Assembly: GCA_039105265.1 (NCBI GenBank)
Contig: JAPFFF010000355.1
Location: forward strand, 1-25,144
DNA from: Tritrichomonas musculus
Taxonomy: Eukaryota; Parabasalia; Tritrichomonadida; Tritrichomonadidae
Length of the DNA stretch: 25,144 bases
Reading direction: 5' to 3'
Positions within the stretch are counted from its first letter, which is position 1. Every line of letters starts with the position of its first letter. The position numbers were made by a program, and so were the translations under genes. The notes below the pieces were generated by a model. That model was not told the origin of the DNA. It saw only the letters and a list, made by a program, of their open reading frames with translations, and did not search any database. Of the stretch, positions 1 to 9,504 are shown one piece after another.

Positions 1-1077
1 AAAAACATATGAATTCAAAATCAGTTTAAATTATTAATTTTTTCTCAAAATATGAAATTTATAACAGATTTGTTTTTTATTAATTAATATAATCAATCAA
101 AATAATAGTTATATTTGCATGATAATATTTATACAATTTGTGAGAAAGAATTACTAATTTTGAGAGTGCTAACCCTTATTTTAATTCAAAAACTGAAATA
201 TAATATATAGAATTTATTTGATTATTTTTTTATTAGTATCTTTGGATATAAATTGGATCAACTATTAATATTTATTTATAATGTTATATTTATAAATATT
301 ACATTAATAATCATATCATTGGAGTATTTGATAAAAATTTAATTAATTTAATTTATAAATACTGGCATAAAATAAAGATATTTGATCAATCTATGTCATA
401 TAATATTATATTTATTACCTAGATATAATATTTAATTCTTTATGCCAGAAAAATATAGAGATAATCTGACAATTATGTTTAATTTTTGAACAAATATAAT
501 CTATAATTGTATATTAGCACGCAACAAAATATATTAAATATTTAGATATCATATATATTTATAGATATTCAAAATGGCTAAATAAAAGTATTTTTATATA
601 AATGAAAAATATTCTCAATTTTTTGAAAGAATGTTTTTTTTATTCAATTATTTGAGGCAATTGAAATGTAAAAAAATTGATATTTTTACAAATTCTCTTG
701 TTTATAATATAAAATATATTTTAACAAAACATTAAACAAATCAAATATATATATTAATGTATATATATATAAAATAATTAATTTAAAATTTTTATTTGAA
801 AAGATATATAAATATTTATCATATTTTAAAGGAATTTCTAATTTGCCATTAGCAAAAACTCATAGAATATTTTGAAAGATATTACAAAAAGTGGGGAAAA
901 GTTGAGAAAAGCCAACTTTACCCTTAATATAAACACGTTTGAATATTCTAATTGAATTTTTTAATAATTCTTTGAAACATATTCAATTTTTTTCTATGAA
1001 AATTTATCAAAAAAAAAAACAAATATAAAAAAGATGATTCCATGGATTTCTAACAAAAATACTATTTTAATAAATTG
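1..1077. other. Gene-free AT-rich intergenic DNA
   Basis: No frame with protein-like composition and no RNA gene was recognised here. The only structures seen are a 10 bp inverted repeat (CTGGCATAAA at 362-371 and its complement at 439-448) and a weak potential hairpin around 892-927 (GGGGAAAAGTTG opposed to CAACTTTACCC), just beyond the 3' end of the ankyrin gene. Both could be chance in DNA of this composition. Confidence 0.6.
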
Positions 1078-2262
1078 TTATTTTTGTGATTGATCGTTAG
1101 ATGGTACAATATCATATTTTTCAAGGTCTTCTATAAGATCAGCTAATTCTTGTTTAACATCTTTAATCTGAATATCAAAACGGCTATGAGCATCTTCAAT
1201 AATTGTGTCTATAGTTTGCATATAATCTTCCAAGTATTCAATTTCTGTAGGCTGTTGTGTTTTTCGTTTTGTCTTTGAATCTGCATATCTTGATGTTTTT
1301 GATACAACTGACCTTTGATCTTCATCTTTATCTAATTTTTGATCGTTTATATTTTCTTGTTGGCGACTTGTCTGTTGTTTTGTTGAGGATAGTCTTGAAG
1401 ATGCCCTTGAGGATGCTCTTGATGATATTCTTGATTGAGTTTGTGAATTTTGTGATTGTCTTGAAGATTGTCTAAATGAGGTTCTAGATGATGCTCTGGT
1501 ATTCTTTGATAATGCAATTGTAACCTGATCTGCATGTCTCAAATCCAGATTTTTATTCTGTTTATGGAACTTTTCTATTTCTTTCTTCATCAATGTTGTA
1601 ATTTCACCAGTTGACATGGCAAATGCAGATTTATACCTATCATTTAATTCGAGTATGTTAGCTCCTGCTTCAATAAGGATTTCTACACATTCTCTTTGTT
1701 TGTAAATTGTAGCAATATGTATAGGCATGTTTCCATCTTTGTTTTTCAAATGGATATTAGCATCATGGCTAATCAAAATATTCAATATTTCTGAAAAGCC
1801 ATTTTGACAAGCGATATGAACTGCTGTGTCTTGATTAATATTTGACATATTTATATTTTCTGTGTTTATAAGTCTTTCGACGTTTTCAACAATGCGAGCC
1901 CGAACTGCAAGTATAAGTGGTGTTTCTTTATCTCTATCTCTTTTATTTAAATCAGCTCCTTTTTGGATAAATAAATTCATGAGATCGAACATTGGATGCT
2001 GAGCTAAAATATGAAGAGGGGTTGCACCAAAATTATTTGGCATATTTAGATCAGCGCCACTATCAAGCAAAATTTGTGCTATTTCGATATTTCCATATTG
2101 GCAAACAATATGCAATGGAGACCAATATTCAGCATTTTTTGTTGATGGGATCTTCCGATTAGGCCTTGCAATTTGATTTGGATCAGCTCCGCTATCAAGA
2201 AGGCGTTTAACAATATCAACATTTCCAGCTTCACACGCGCAATGAAGTGGTGAAAAATTAGA
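1078..2262 (-). CDS. Ankyrin-repeat protein, C-terminal part of an interrupted gene
   Basis: The minus-strand frame is open from 2262 to a TAA at 1078-1080 and encodes about six ankyrin repeats. Typical signatures are SPLHCACEAGNVDIV, SPLHIVCQYGNIEIAQILL, TPLHILAQHP, TPLILAVRARIVENVERLI, TAVHIACQNGFSEILNILI and MPIHIATIYKQRECVEILI, each about 33 residues. After the repeats comes a Ser/Arg/Gln-rich low-complexity tail (repeated SSRASSR-like units, DNA 1375-1510) and an acidic, probably helical C-terminus. Ankyrin repeats mediate protein-protein contacts; a specific partner cannot be inferred. The repeat continues upstream past the first possible internal start, so 2262 is not a true start. It is the 3' part of the gene starting at 2974. 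A TAA sits immediately upstream in this frame, and the preceding ankyrin segment (2413-2267) is in another frame. The gene therefore looks broken or frame-shifted, unless splicing or an assembly error explains it. Confidence 0.75.
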   Translation of the reverse strand, partial: SNFSPLHCACEAGNVDIVKRLLDSGADPNQIARPNRKIPSTKNAEYWSPLHIVCQYGNIEIAQILLDSGADLNMPNNFGATPLHILAQHPMFDLMNLFIQKGADLNKRDRDKETPLILAVRARIVENVERLINTENINMSNINQDTAVHIACQNGFSEILNILISHDANIHLKNKDGNMPIHIATIYKQRECVEILIEAGANILELNDRYKSAFAMSTGEITTLMKKEIEKFHKQNKNLDLRHADQVTIALSKNTRASSRTSFRQSSRQSQNSQTQSRISSRASSRASSRLSSTKQQTSRQQENINDQKLDKDEDQRSVVSKTSRYADSKTKRKTQQPTEIEYLEDYMQTIDTIIEDAHSRFDIQIKDVKQELADLIEDLEKYDIVPSNDQSQK

Positions 2263-2266
2263 TTAT

Positions 2267-2413
2267 TTAAAGAATTCCATTATGAGTTTTACCAAAAAAA
2301 GAAATAAAAACTTTATCAAAGACTTTTGGATCAGCTCCATAATTTAGTAAGAAAGTTGTACAAATTTCTGAACCAGCTGTAACTGCATAATAAAGAGGAG
2401 TCAAATAAAAAAA
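2267..2413 (-). pseudogene. Middle ankyrin segment in a shifted frame
   Basis: Between the N- and C-terminal parts, the minus strand encodes YLTPLYYAVTAGSEICTTF, LLNYGADPKVFDKV and then FFGKTHNGIL before a TAA at 2269-2267. This is a good ankyrin repeat (TPLYYAV...LLNYGADP) in a different frame from the downstream repeats starting near 2253 (SPLHCACEAGN). The simplest reading is a one-base-type frame change near 2260-2270 in the host gene. It has no start codon of its own that makes sense. It belongs with the flanking pieces as one ancestral gene of roughly eight repeats. Confidence 0.65.
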
Positions 2414-2425
2414 TTAAAAAACATC

Positions 2426-2680
2426 CTAAAAGTTAGCAAATGATGAAAAATGAACTTAAAAAGGAAAAAGTGAGAAAAAAAAAAATATATTGAAAAAGAT
2501 TGGAGTAATATTCATATGAAAAAAAAGCATTAATTGTTGTTTCAAGTTACTTATTAATTATCAATCGATTTTGATGAATACACATATCTTTTTCAAATAA
2601 ATTAATTCTCACTTCTTACTTTCTAAATATTGTAAAAGCATACGCTGTTAAAAAAAGGTCAAACATTGAAAGTATAAAAT
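2426..2680 (-). other. ~255 bp interruption inside the ankyrin gene (insertion or intron-like)
   Basis: This AT-rich segment separates two halves of a single ankyrin repeat: ...GAIVDSRDVF on one side and YLTPLYYAV on the other. Joined, they give the spacing of a normal repeat (compare NARTSDGVTPLHLAAQ upstream). A near-identical run flanks it (plus-strand AAAAACATC at 2681-2689 and AAAAAACATC at 2416-2425), as a small insertion with a ~9-10 bp target duplication would leave. On the coding strand its downstream end reads GCTAACTTTTAG, resembling a branch site plus 3' splice site, but the upstream side lacks a GTATGT-like donor and the sequence after the AG contains an in-frame stop. Insertion therefore fits slightly better than intron. 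Confidence 0.45.
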
Positions 2681-2974
2681 AAAAACATCTCTGGAGTCAA
2701 CTATTGCACCTGCTTCGATAAGAATTGCTATTAAAAATTCGTTTCCAACTTGCGCAGCGAGATGTAGAGGTGTTACACCATCTGATGTTCTTGCGTTAAG
2801 ATTTGCTTGTTTATCGATTAGGAATTGAACGATTTCCTGTTGCCTTCCAAAACAGGCAAAATGCAAAAGGGTCCAATTTTGAGAGTTTGGCATATTTATA
2901 TTGATATTTCGTTTCAATGATATTTTTATTAAATTAAGATTTCCTGATTGAGCTGCTTGGTAAAGTTTATCCAT
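2648..2974 (-). CDS. Ankyrin-repeat protein, N-terminal part of an interrupted gene
   Basis: The frame MDKLYQAAQSGNLNLIKISL begins with the short N-terminal cap typical of protozoan ankyrin proteins. It continues with NWTLLHFACFGRQQEIVQFL and GVTPLHLAAQVGNEFLIAIL, two clear repeats of ~33 residues. The ATG at 2974-2972 is preferred over one 57 bases upstream (3031) because homology-like sequence starts at MDKLYQAAQ and the upstream residues are non-repeat, AT-rich translation. After GAIVDSRDV the frame runs into about ten unrelated residues and stops, inside the ~255 bp interruption. The ankyrin pattern resumes at about 2413. This is therefore the 5' part of the gene ending at 1078, not a complete small protein. 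Confidence 0.7.
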   Translation of the reverse strand: MDKLYQAAQSGNLNLIKISLKRNININMPNSQNWTLLHFACFGRQQEIVQFLIDKQANLNARTSDGVTPLHLAAQVGNEFLIAILIEAGAIVDSRDVFILYFQCLTFF

Positions 2975-3031
2975 CAAAATCTGTTTAATTAAACAAAAAT
3001 AAACGCATAAATTTATACTTTCAATTTTCAT

Positions 3032-3438
3032 AAAAAATTCAATTTTTTTGAATTTTTTTAATAAGCTACATTGAAAAAGTTTATATGTTTTTTAAATTTC
3101 TTTTTAATAAATCTCATTATTTACATTATAAAAAATAAATAAAAGAAAAAAAATATAATTTTTGGAGTTTTGTGATATCATTTCAATCAAAAAAATATTT
3201 AATCCTCATCATTACCTCAATGATTATAGAAATAATTTTTTTTTCCTAATTATAAACTAGAAAGAGGAAAAAGTAAACACCTTTTTGATGTCAATAAGGT
3301 TAAAATTAAAATTAAAGTATGGCATGTAATTAATTATCTAATATCAAAATATATATATTTTTTAAAGAAGAACAAATAAATGGCACTATCAATAATAATA
3401 AAAATTCAAGATATCAACATAAAAAAAACTAGTATTAA
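3032..3438. other. Intergenic spacer between ankyrin and phosphatase genes
   Basis: About 400 bases of A/T-rich DNA with no coding pattern. It must hold the 5' region of the ankyrin gene (near 2974-3050) and the 3' end of the phosphatase gene. No clear initiator motif was found. Confidence 0.6.
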
Positions 3439-4644
3439 TTATTTTTTGCAATAATCTGCAAATGGTGCAATATAATGTCGGAAATTATCAAAGCGTACTA
3501 AAGTTTGATTATCAAAACCAGCAAGAGGTACTGGATCTCCATTGAATATATATCTGACATATCGCTCACCAGAATCATCTCTCCAAATTTCCATTGCAAG
3601 ATGAGATGCATATGGTGGTGGCCTTTTATCATCTGGTTTTCCTAATAGCGTCATATATGCAGCTACTGTAGTATCATGTGCGCTCAAGAGAGCAAATTTT
3701 TGACCGTTAGAATTAGCAATAGCTTGGTCAGCAATTTTCATTGCTTGCCTATATGCAGTGGAAACGAAGAGGCCTGGGGATTTTGCATGTGAAAACATTC
3801 CATACTGATTAAAAGCATTCACACGATAGCATTGATCAATAATAGTATCATTAATGATGCTAGGAACACGTGTCTGTGGATCTTCGTTGCAGGTAAATGA
3901 AATAACCCAACTGCATAGTTGGTCATATCCTTCGTAAGTTTTTGGTAATTTGAAGAAATTCAAAGCGTCCTTTAAAATTGGATAAGTCTTATTCATGTAT
4001 TCTTCATATATTGGGCCATGCCTAAACTCATTTGTATAGTCAATGGCTTCTTGGCAATTTTCACCTGGAACAACAAGTGATGAAACAGCTGCTGATCCTG
4101 TTTGGATTGTTATGACTTCATTTGGATCTTCAGGTTCATATAATCCATATATAAAAGATTCTGCGCTTCTAAAGCATCTATCGACTGGTGAAGAAATGAA
4201 ACGGAAATATCGAGGATCAAACTTCTTTGGTAAAAATCCAAGTTTGTCAACTAAATAACTACGGTAAAGAGAGCCAATATTGTAATGCATCATCATCCCT
4301 TCGACAGTAAGATCACCATTGCCGCATGTTGGTGGATAAGCAATCATTCGTTCGTCAACACGGTGATGAACAAGTCTGTAGTGGAGAGATGGAGATGTTG
4401 ATGTTCGGGATGCAAGATGATTTGGTGGATTGCAATTCCAAATGCCACGTTGATCACGATCGTTTGGCAATATTTCGATAGGAGTTCGCATTCCGTGTCT
4501 GGTCATAACTTGAACATAAGAGAGAGTCATATTTTCAATGGGGTCAGGTAATTTGACAGGTGCATAGCATTTTGGATCTAATGATGTTGTAAAAAGACAA
4601 AGGGTGAAAAATGAAAGAATCATTTTAAAATTTTTATAATTCAA
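3439..4644 (-). CDS. Histidine acid phosphatase, secreted
   Basis: A 401-residue protein of the histidine phosphatase superfamily (acid phosphatase/phytase branch 2), which hydrolyses phosphomonoesters through a phosphohistidine intermediate. The nucleophile motif RHGMRTP is at residues 49-55, matching the family RHGxRxP, and the proton-donor HD motif (SAHDTT) is at 323-324. The length is as expected for lysosomal or prostatic-type acid phosphatases. A hydrophobic N-terminal segment (MILSFFTLCLF, residues 8-18) is a signal peptide, so the enzyme is probably secreted or lysosomal. It carries several Cys residues and N-glycosylation sequons such as NMT and NQT. Translation may start at residue 1 (4644) or at Met8 (4623); the second places the signal peptide right at the N-terminus. 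It stands alone as a single intronless frame. Confidence 0.92.
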   Translation of the reverse strand: MNYKNFKMILSFFTLCLFTTSLDPKCYAPVKLPDPIENMTLSYVQVMTRHGMRTPIEILPNDRDQRGIWNCNPPNHLASRTSTSPSLHYRLVHHRVDERMIAYPPTCGNGDLTVEGMMMHYNIGSLYRSYLVDKLGFLPKKFDPRYFRFISSPVDRCFRSAESFIYGLYEPEDPNEVITIQTGSAAVSSLVVPGENCQEAIDYTNEFRHGPIYEEYMNKTYPILKDALNFFKLPKTYEGYDQLCSWVISFTCNEDPQTRVPSIINDTIIDQCYRVNAFNQYGMFSHAKSPGLFVSTAYRQAMKIADQAIANSNGQKFALLSAHDTTVAAYMTLLGKPDDKRPPPYASHLAMEIWRDDSGERYVRYIFNGDPVPLAGFDNQTLVRFDNFRHYIAPFADYCKK

Positions 4645-4808
4645 TAGTTTATTTTATTGAATAAATCCAAAATTTTTAACTGGATTTCAAAATTCTTACA
4701 AATTGTGAATTTTGACCAAAAACATAAAAATATTTTCAAAAAAATTGTTTTTTAGGGCCGGAAGTATCATAATTTTTATTTTATATAACATGCCATTTGT
4801 TTCTTATA

Positions 4809-5068
4809 TAAAAAATTATAACTGATAGGAAATTTTACAATACTAATAAAATTTTCGTAACACATACAAAATTTTCGTAACAGATACAAAATTTCGTTAT
4901 AGATAAAAAAATTTTGTTATAGATGATTTTTTTTTGTTTTAGATAAAAAAATTTCGTCACATATACTATTTTTTTGTTACAAATACCAATTATTGGTTAT
5001 TAATAAATGATTTTTGTATCAATAACATATTTTTTGTTATTGATATAAAATTTTGTTTTTTATAAGAA
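4809..5068. repeat. Array of 20 bp degenerate tandem units (copy 1)
   Basis: About 13 consecutive units of exactly 20 bp, approximately AAATTTTCGTTACAGATAAA, each with the frame TTT-YGT-nAnAnATA. Examples are the units at 4849, 4869, 4889 and 4909. Units diverge from each other but keep the period without slippage. The block 4849-5054 is repeated at 8314-8519 with one mismatch. One pair of units forms a perfect 10 bp hairpin arm (ATCAATAACA opposed to TGTTATTGAT near 5017-5044). Confidence 0.85.
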
Positions 5069-5605
5069 GTAAATTAAGGTCTTTTTAAAATTCTAATCTC
5101 ATTTTTTCGTTTCAGCATTGGATTATATACATTCAAATCAATAAATATTATTAAATTTCTTTGTATAATCATTTTATGAATGCCTCTTTCTATATATTAT
5201 CTATTTTATCATTAATATTTCATTCAATGTTTTCAATTATTACAAAAAACAAAAGTGATATAAAAATAAGAGCAATTGTTCAGCCAATTTTTAGAATAAA
5301 TAGCTTTTTATGATATGACACGCTAACATATATAATATTCCAATATATTCAATACTTTATGCATTAGAAATAAGTTGATTATAATTTTCTAAATCGATAC
5401 GATTAATAAAATGCATTATAATTTTTAATTCGTACTTAGTTATATAACATATTTTTTTTAAAAATATGAGTTGAATTAACGTCTTTGATTCAGATTAAGT
5501 GAAACAAGTTTCTTGCCTGTAGAGATTGCAATAAGCATGCTTTTTTGAAAAAATAAAGTAAAAATTTTTTTTTTCTAATATCTTGATATTTTTACTCATT
5601 TTTAA

Positions 5606-5845
5606 GGTACAAATCCAGTACGTTTAATAACCGCTATTTTTTTTGACATTCTCAAAGAATAAAATGACATGTTAAATAAAAAACGATTATTTTCATCCAT
5701 TTCATATAACATGTCATAATGTTTATTTAAATTGTAAAATAAGTGTCAAAAACAAACCTAGTCAATTTAAACTTTTTCAGAGACATGCAACTATTCAAAT
5801 AATAAACGTTCTCCTATTCAAAAAATAACGTACTGGATTTGTACC
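5606..5845. mobile_element. MITE flanked by TTAA, nested in the 3.8 kb element
   Basis: The ends are perfect inverted repeats: GGTACAAATCCAGTACGTT at 5606-5624 and its complement ending at 5845. TTAA lies directly outside on each side (5602-5605 and 5846-5849). A 240 bp AT-rich unit with perfect ends and TTAA duplication fits a piggyBac-type MITE. It has no coding capacity. The perfect ends suggest recent insertion, later than the surrounding 3.8 kb element. Confidence 0.75.
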
Positions 5846-5849
5846 TTAA

Positions 5850-8253
5850 ACATATGCCAGATATTTAGAAAATGATTTTTCAGCTAAAAAATAGAATATT
5901 TAAAAATGGAATTCCAAATCCTTAAAATGAACAATTGTTTAGAATTCTCACAGGATTTATTTTTCAAAGAATATTTGTCCATCCCAGAACTTTTTCTATT
6001 TATTTAACCAAATATGCAATCAAAAGAAACTCAAAAAACATATTGGTTTCTATTTTTTTTATTCTTTTAAAACGTGATAAAACGCAAAAGTTTCAAAAAA
6101 ACGTATTTTAAATAATTCAGCTATTTTTATACAAATATGCTATTTATATGAATTACAAATTTGTTATTATATAAATGTAATATTTTTAATATTATATTTA
6201 AGATAAAAATCTACTTTTTAAAATTTTTTTGTAAGATAATGGTATTTTTAAAATGATCGTTATGCTCTCAATTTTATTTTCTTTATTCGCCTTCGATGCT
6301 TAATCATTTTATGGTGCTTTAATTTATTCATAGGAGATAAAACTAATATGTGAAAATCTGACCAATTGACACATAAGATCTTGGATGATTATTTTCTATG
6401 AATTTCATAACTTTTTGAATGCTTTCATTGAATTGCATTAATTTTTTTAACATTTTGAAATTAACATTTATTGATTATAAATTAAATAAAATAATTATTC
6501 ATATATTACTTATTAGTTAAAACTCTTTATTTTTGTTTTTCATTAATTTTTATTTGAGAAAAATGTAGATAATGTCTAAAAATGCAATGTTTAGCAATTA
6601 TCTTTGGAACATATGCTAAAAATTTTAATTTTTTTACTGTATTAATTTTTATATATGATGTGTAATAACATATATAACTCGCTAACATTTTTGAAGAAAA
6701 TAGTTTGGTTTTATTACGTTTTTCTTTTATTTTTGGAGAATCAAAAGAAAAAATATTTTTTAATTTTTATTATCTAGTTCAGTTTTTTTATTTTAACCTA
6801 AAATTTTTTCTTATAATTTGTTTTATTTAACAAGATAAAAGGAAAAAAAATATATAATTATTTCTGAAAAATATTTTTCAGTTAATATTTTTAGAATTCA
6901 ATTAATTTCATTATTAAATTCTTCTATATTTGAAATACTTTAAAATAAATAATAAAGTTGATTTAAATATAATTGAAATGTTTATCGATTATCGAAAAAA
7001 TACTTAAAGCATTGAAAAAATAAACTATATTGAAAAGTTAAATAAAAATAAAACCCCATATATGTAAATTTTATTAATTAAATTACCATTAATATTTATT
7101 TTAAATAGTATTAATCTTTTAGAATTGAATTTATATATTATATTAATAGTTTCTCAATTTAATCGAAAAGAAATGAAAAAGATATTTAAAAAAAATGTAT
7201 TTTTATTTTCGAAATTTGAATACTAAACAAAATTTATCGTTATTAAGAAATTTCATCCAAATTGTTCAATTTGAGCAAAAAATTTCTCAATTAGGATTCT
7301 ATTTTTCCATATCAAAATGGTATCACAGTATGCTACATTGATTGACAATCAAAATATATAGGCTTTACTCAAGAAAATCCAAAAAATGCAATCATATTTC
7401 TTTTTCTGATTCATTTATTAAATTTCCAGATATAACGAATTATTAGCGACATATTATCTAGTATGATCATACCTTTTCTAAATGTTAAAATTGCTTCTTT
7501 CTAGAAGATCCAACTACCTATATGAAAATAATTGAATTTTTTTCAATGGTACGATATTCCAATATCATTTTCCAAATGAATATTTTATATTTATTTTCAT
7601 AAATTATGTACATTAATTGGAAATCTTCGGGATTTTATATATTTTCAATATGGGTTCAATAAAATCAACAGATAAAAAAAAGGAGGTCTGAAATTTCGAT
7701 AAAAAGTTCTCTTAATTTCATGTATGACAGTGATAGACCTACAAAACTACATTCACTTTTATATATAATTAATGCATATTTTGAATATAAACTTTTTATT
7801 AGTAAATACTTATTCATTACATGATCCAAATATCTGATTTTTTCACTTTTTTATGCAATCATTTTCTAACCATTTTATTGGTATGATCAAAAAATCTCGA
7901 TGATTTCACGTTCATTAAAACATAATACACAACTAAAAATTCATTAGAAAATCCTGTGGGATTTGTTTTTTTGGGATTGATATAAGAGGAGCTTTGAAAA
8001 TATTGAATACCTATAGAAATAAATTCAATGTATATTCAATACTTTCTGTGCAAATTCAATTTTTTCAATTAAATTTAAATCCAACTTTATCCTTAAACTT
8101 CACAAATATAATAAATATAAATATCTTGGAAATATATAAATAAAATCCTAAAATATACTTTTAAATATTTATTATTATTATATATATAAATTAATAATTG
8201 AGTAAAATATAAATTATCATACAAATGGGAGTATATTTACCTTTACTATAACA
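5850..8253. other. Interior of the 3.8 kb element: no genes seen
   Basis: About 2.4 kb of AT-rich DNA with no open frame of protein-like composition on either strand. I looked for transposase-like motifs or ankyrin, BspA or Sel1 fragments and saw none. Local AT-rich short repeats (for example several TATTCAAT runs near 8020-8070) are present but unremarkable. Confidence 0.55.
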
Positions 8254-8533
8254 AGAAATTTGTATTAAATACAAAAATTTTGTAAACAATACAAATATTT
8301 TGTATTAAAAACCAAATTTTCGTAACACATACAAAATTTTCGTAACAGATACAAAATTTCGTTATAGATAAAAAAATTTTGTTATAGATGATTTTTTTTT
8401 GTTTTAGATAAAAAAATTTCGTCACATATACTATTTTTTTGTTACAAATACTAATTATTGGTTATTAATAAATGATTTTTGTATCAATAACATATTTTTT
8501 GTTATTGATATAAAATTTTATTATAGAAAATTA
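8254..8533. repeat. Array of 20 bp degenerate tandem units (copy 2)
   Basis: About 14 units in the same 20 bp phase and order as the array at 4809-5068. The block 8314-8519 matches 4849-5054 at 205 of 206 positions (the difference is C versus T in the AAATACYAATT unit). Units at 8254, 8274 and 8294 extend the array upstream but do not match the left copy at the same level, so the high identity is bounded and not merely shared unit consensus. Confidence 0.85.
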
Positions 8534-8761
8534 AAATGATGACATATTGGGCCCTTAATAAAATTCTTTTTTTCGTCGACCTTATAAAGCAGAATTCCGG
8601 CACCTAGACATAACCAGCGCTCCCCAAAATCAAAGTAAGAAGTTTCAAATGCAATTTCCGCTTTGGACAACTAGCAATCGTATGATGTTCACATATATAT
8701 TATTGACAAGCTTCTTCAAATAATTGATTCAATCGAAAATTATGATCTTATTGTTAATGAT

Positions 8762-8947
8762 ATGCCATTAGAATTTAGAACGAAAAGAAACTTTGAACCT
8801 CATGAAACATTACTATTAATGCAATTAACAGAAGATCAAGTTCCATTTAAGCAAATGGCTTCAATATTTAAAGATCGAACTGAAAATTCACTTCGAACAA
8901 AATATAGAAAGTTAGCAAGTACAAAAAGAAAAAATAATTTTTCATAA
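8762..8947 (+). CDS. Short Myb/SANT-like DNA-binding frame, possibly a gene fragment
   Basis: The 61-residue frame contains one SANT/Myb-like helix-turn-helix: FEPHETLLLMQL followed by VPFKQMASIFKDRTENSLRT and KYRKL. This resembles the helix 3 pattern (I..L..GRT..qlr.rY) of Myb repeats. Trichomonads have many small Myb-type regulators, but 61 residues is too short for the usual two- or three-repeat forms. The frame is open upstream to 8675 and reads plausible helical protein (IDKLLQIIDSIENYDLIVND), with no earlier in-frame ATG and a TAG at 8672. It may thus be the 3' remnant of a longer gene. It ends right beside the right edge of the hairpin pair at 8947-9062 and about 200 bases from the end of the 3.8 kb element. 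Confidence 0.5.
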   Translation: MPLEFRTKRNFEPHETLLLMQLTEDQVPFKQMASIFKDRTENSLRTKYRKLASTKRKNNFS

Positions 8948-9015
8948 TTTACAAATTCCACGTAGCACTTTTTGAGAGCCGAGCTCTCAAAAAGTGAGGA
9001 GCGGAATTTGTAAAT
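8947..9015. repeat. Large two-tier hairpin
   Basis: An outer stem of 13 bp (ATTTACAAATTCC at 8947-8959 with its complement at 9003-9015) encloses six unpaired bases per side. The inner perfect 14 bp stem is CACTTTTTGAGAGC at 8966-8979 with its complement at 8983-8996, closed by the three-base loop CGA. It begins at the stop codon of the Myb-like frame. It could act as a 3' RNA structure or be a fold-back MITE; the sequence does not decide. Confidence 0.8.
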
Positions 9016-9027
9016 CTCTGAATTGTT

Positions 9028-9062
9028 TTCACTTTTTGAGTTTTTCTCCCTCAAAAAGTGAA
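9028..9062. repeat. Second hairpin sharing the CACTTTTTGAG core
   Basis: A perfect 13 bp stem, TTCACTTTTTGAG (9028-9040) with CTCAAAAAGTGAA (9050-9062), around a nine-base loop. Weaker pairing continues outward (CTCTGAAT near 9017 against ATTCAAGAG to about 9075). The same CACTTTTTGA core recurs in the preceding hairpin and in the inverted ends of the unit at 9505-9878. Confidence 0.8.
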
Positions 9063-9075
9063 CCATTCAAGAGAT

Positions 9076-9504
9076 TTTTATATTCTTTTTCAATAAATAA
9101 AAATTAAAATTGAGAATTTGCAAAAATCCTACAGCATTTTCTATAGTTTACATTGTCATTTTTGTGAAGTTTACAAAATGGATAAAAAAATTGAGATTAA
9201 AAAGTTATGTGTTTTATTTAAAATCTGTACGAATTTTGAAATCCAGTTTATTAATGTATCTATATTATATCTTTATTAATTAAGATTTTTTTCAAGTTTT
9301 TTTATGTATTTAAGAATGTTTGTTTCTGGGTATTGTGATTTTTCTTCAAATCATTTCTTTTTTCAATCAATCCCTTAAATGGTATATAGTAAATCCATAA
9401 TAAATAATAAAACATAATATAGAAAATACCAATTATGAAGCCTAGTTTATAAAATAAGTAAAAAAAAAAAAAATAAAAAAGAGGTAAATATTCTAGGAAT
9501 CGTA
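9076..9504. other. Intergenic DNA without recognisable gene
   Basis: Low-complexity AT-rich sequence. The minus-strand open frame running from about 9619 to 9302 translates to mostly F/Y/I/L/K residues, crosses the inverted repeat at 9505 and has no family signature, so it is not called as a gene. Confidence 0.55.

Larger units (their letters stand above)
4755..8554. mobile_element. Gene-free 3.8 kb DNA-transposon-like element with GGGCC ends and TTA duplication
   Basis: The left end (4755, GGGCCGGAAGTATCATAATT) and the reverse complement of the right end (8554, GGGCCCAATATGTCATCATT) match at 21 of 28 positions. TTA flanks both sides directly (4752-4754 and 8555-8557). A 3 bp TTA duplication with G-rich ends is what PIF/Harbinger-type DNA transposons leave, so a non-autonomous Harbinger-like element is the best guess. 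No transposase or other coding frame is visible inside. Two arrays of 20 bp units lie near the ends in the same orientation, and a younger MITE is nested at 5606-5845. The imperfect ends make the call tentative. Confidence 0.5.

Noticed and set aside
4849-8519. The two 206 bp direct repeats as LTRs of a retroelement
   Set aside because: The repeats are internally periodic 20 bp arrays, lack TG...CA ends, and no coding region, primer site or polypurine tract lies between them.
8836-9066. 76-residue minus-strand open frame opposite the Myb-like frame
   Set aside because: Antisense shadow of the Myb frame plus the hairpins; composition is not protein-like.
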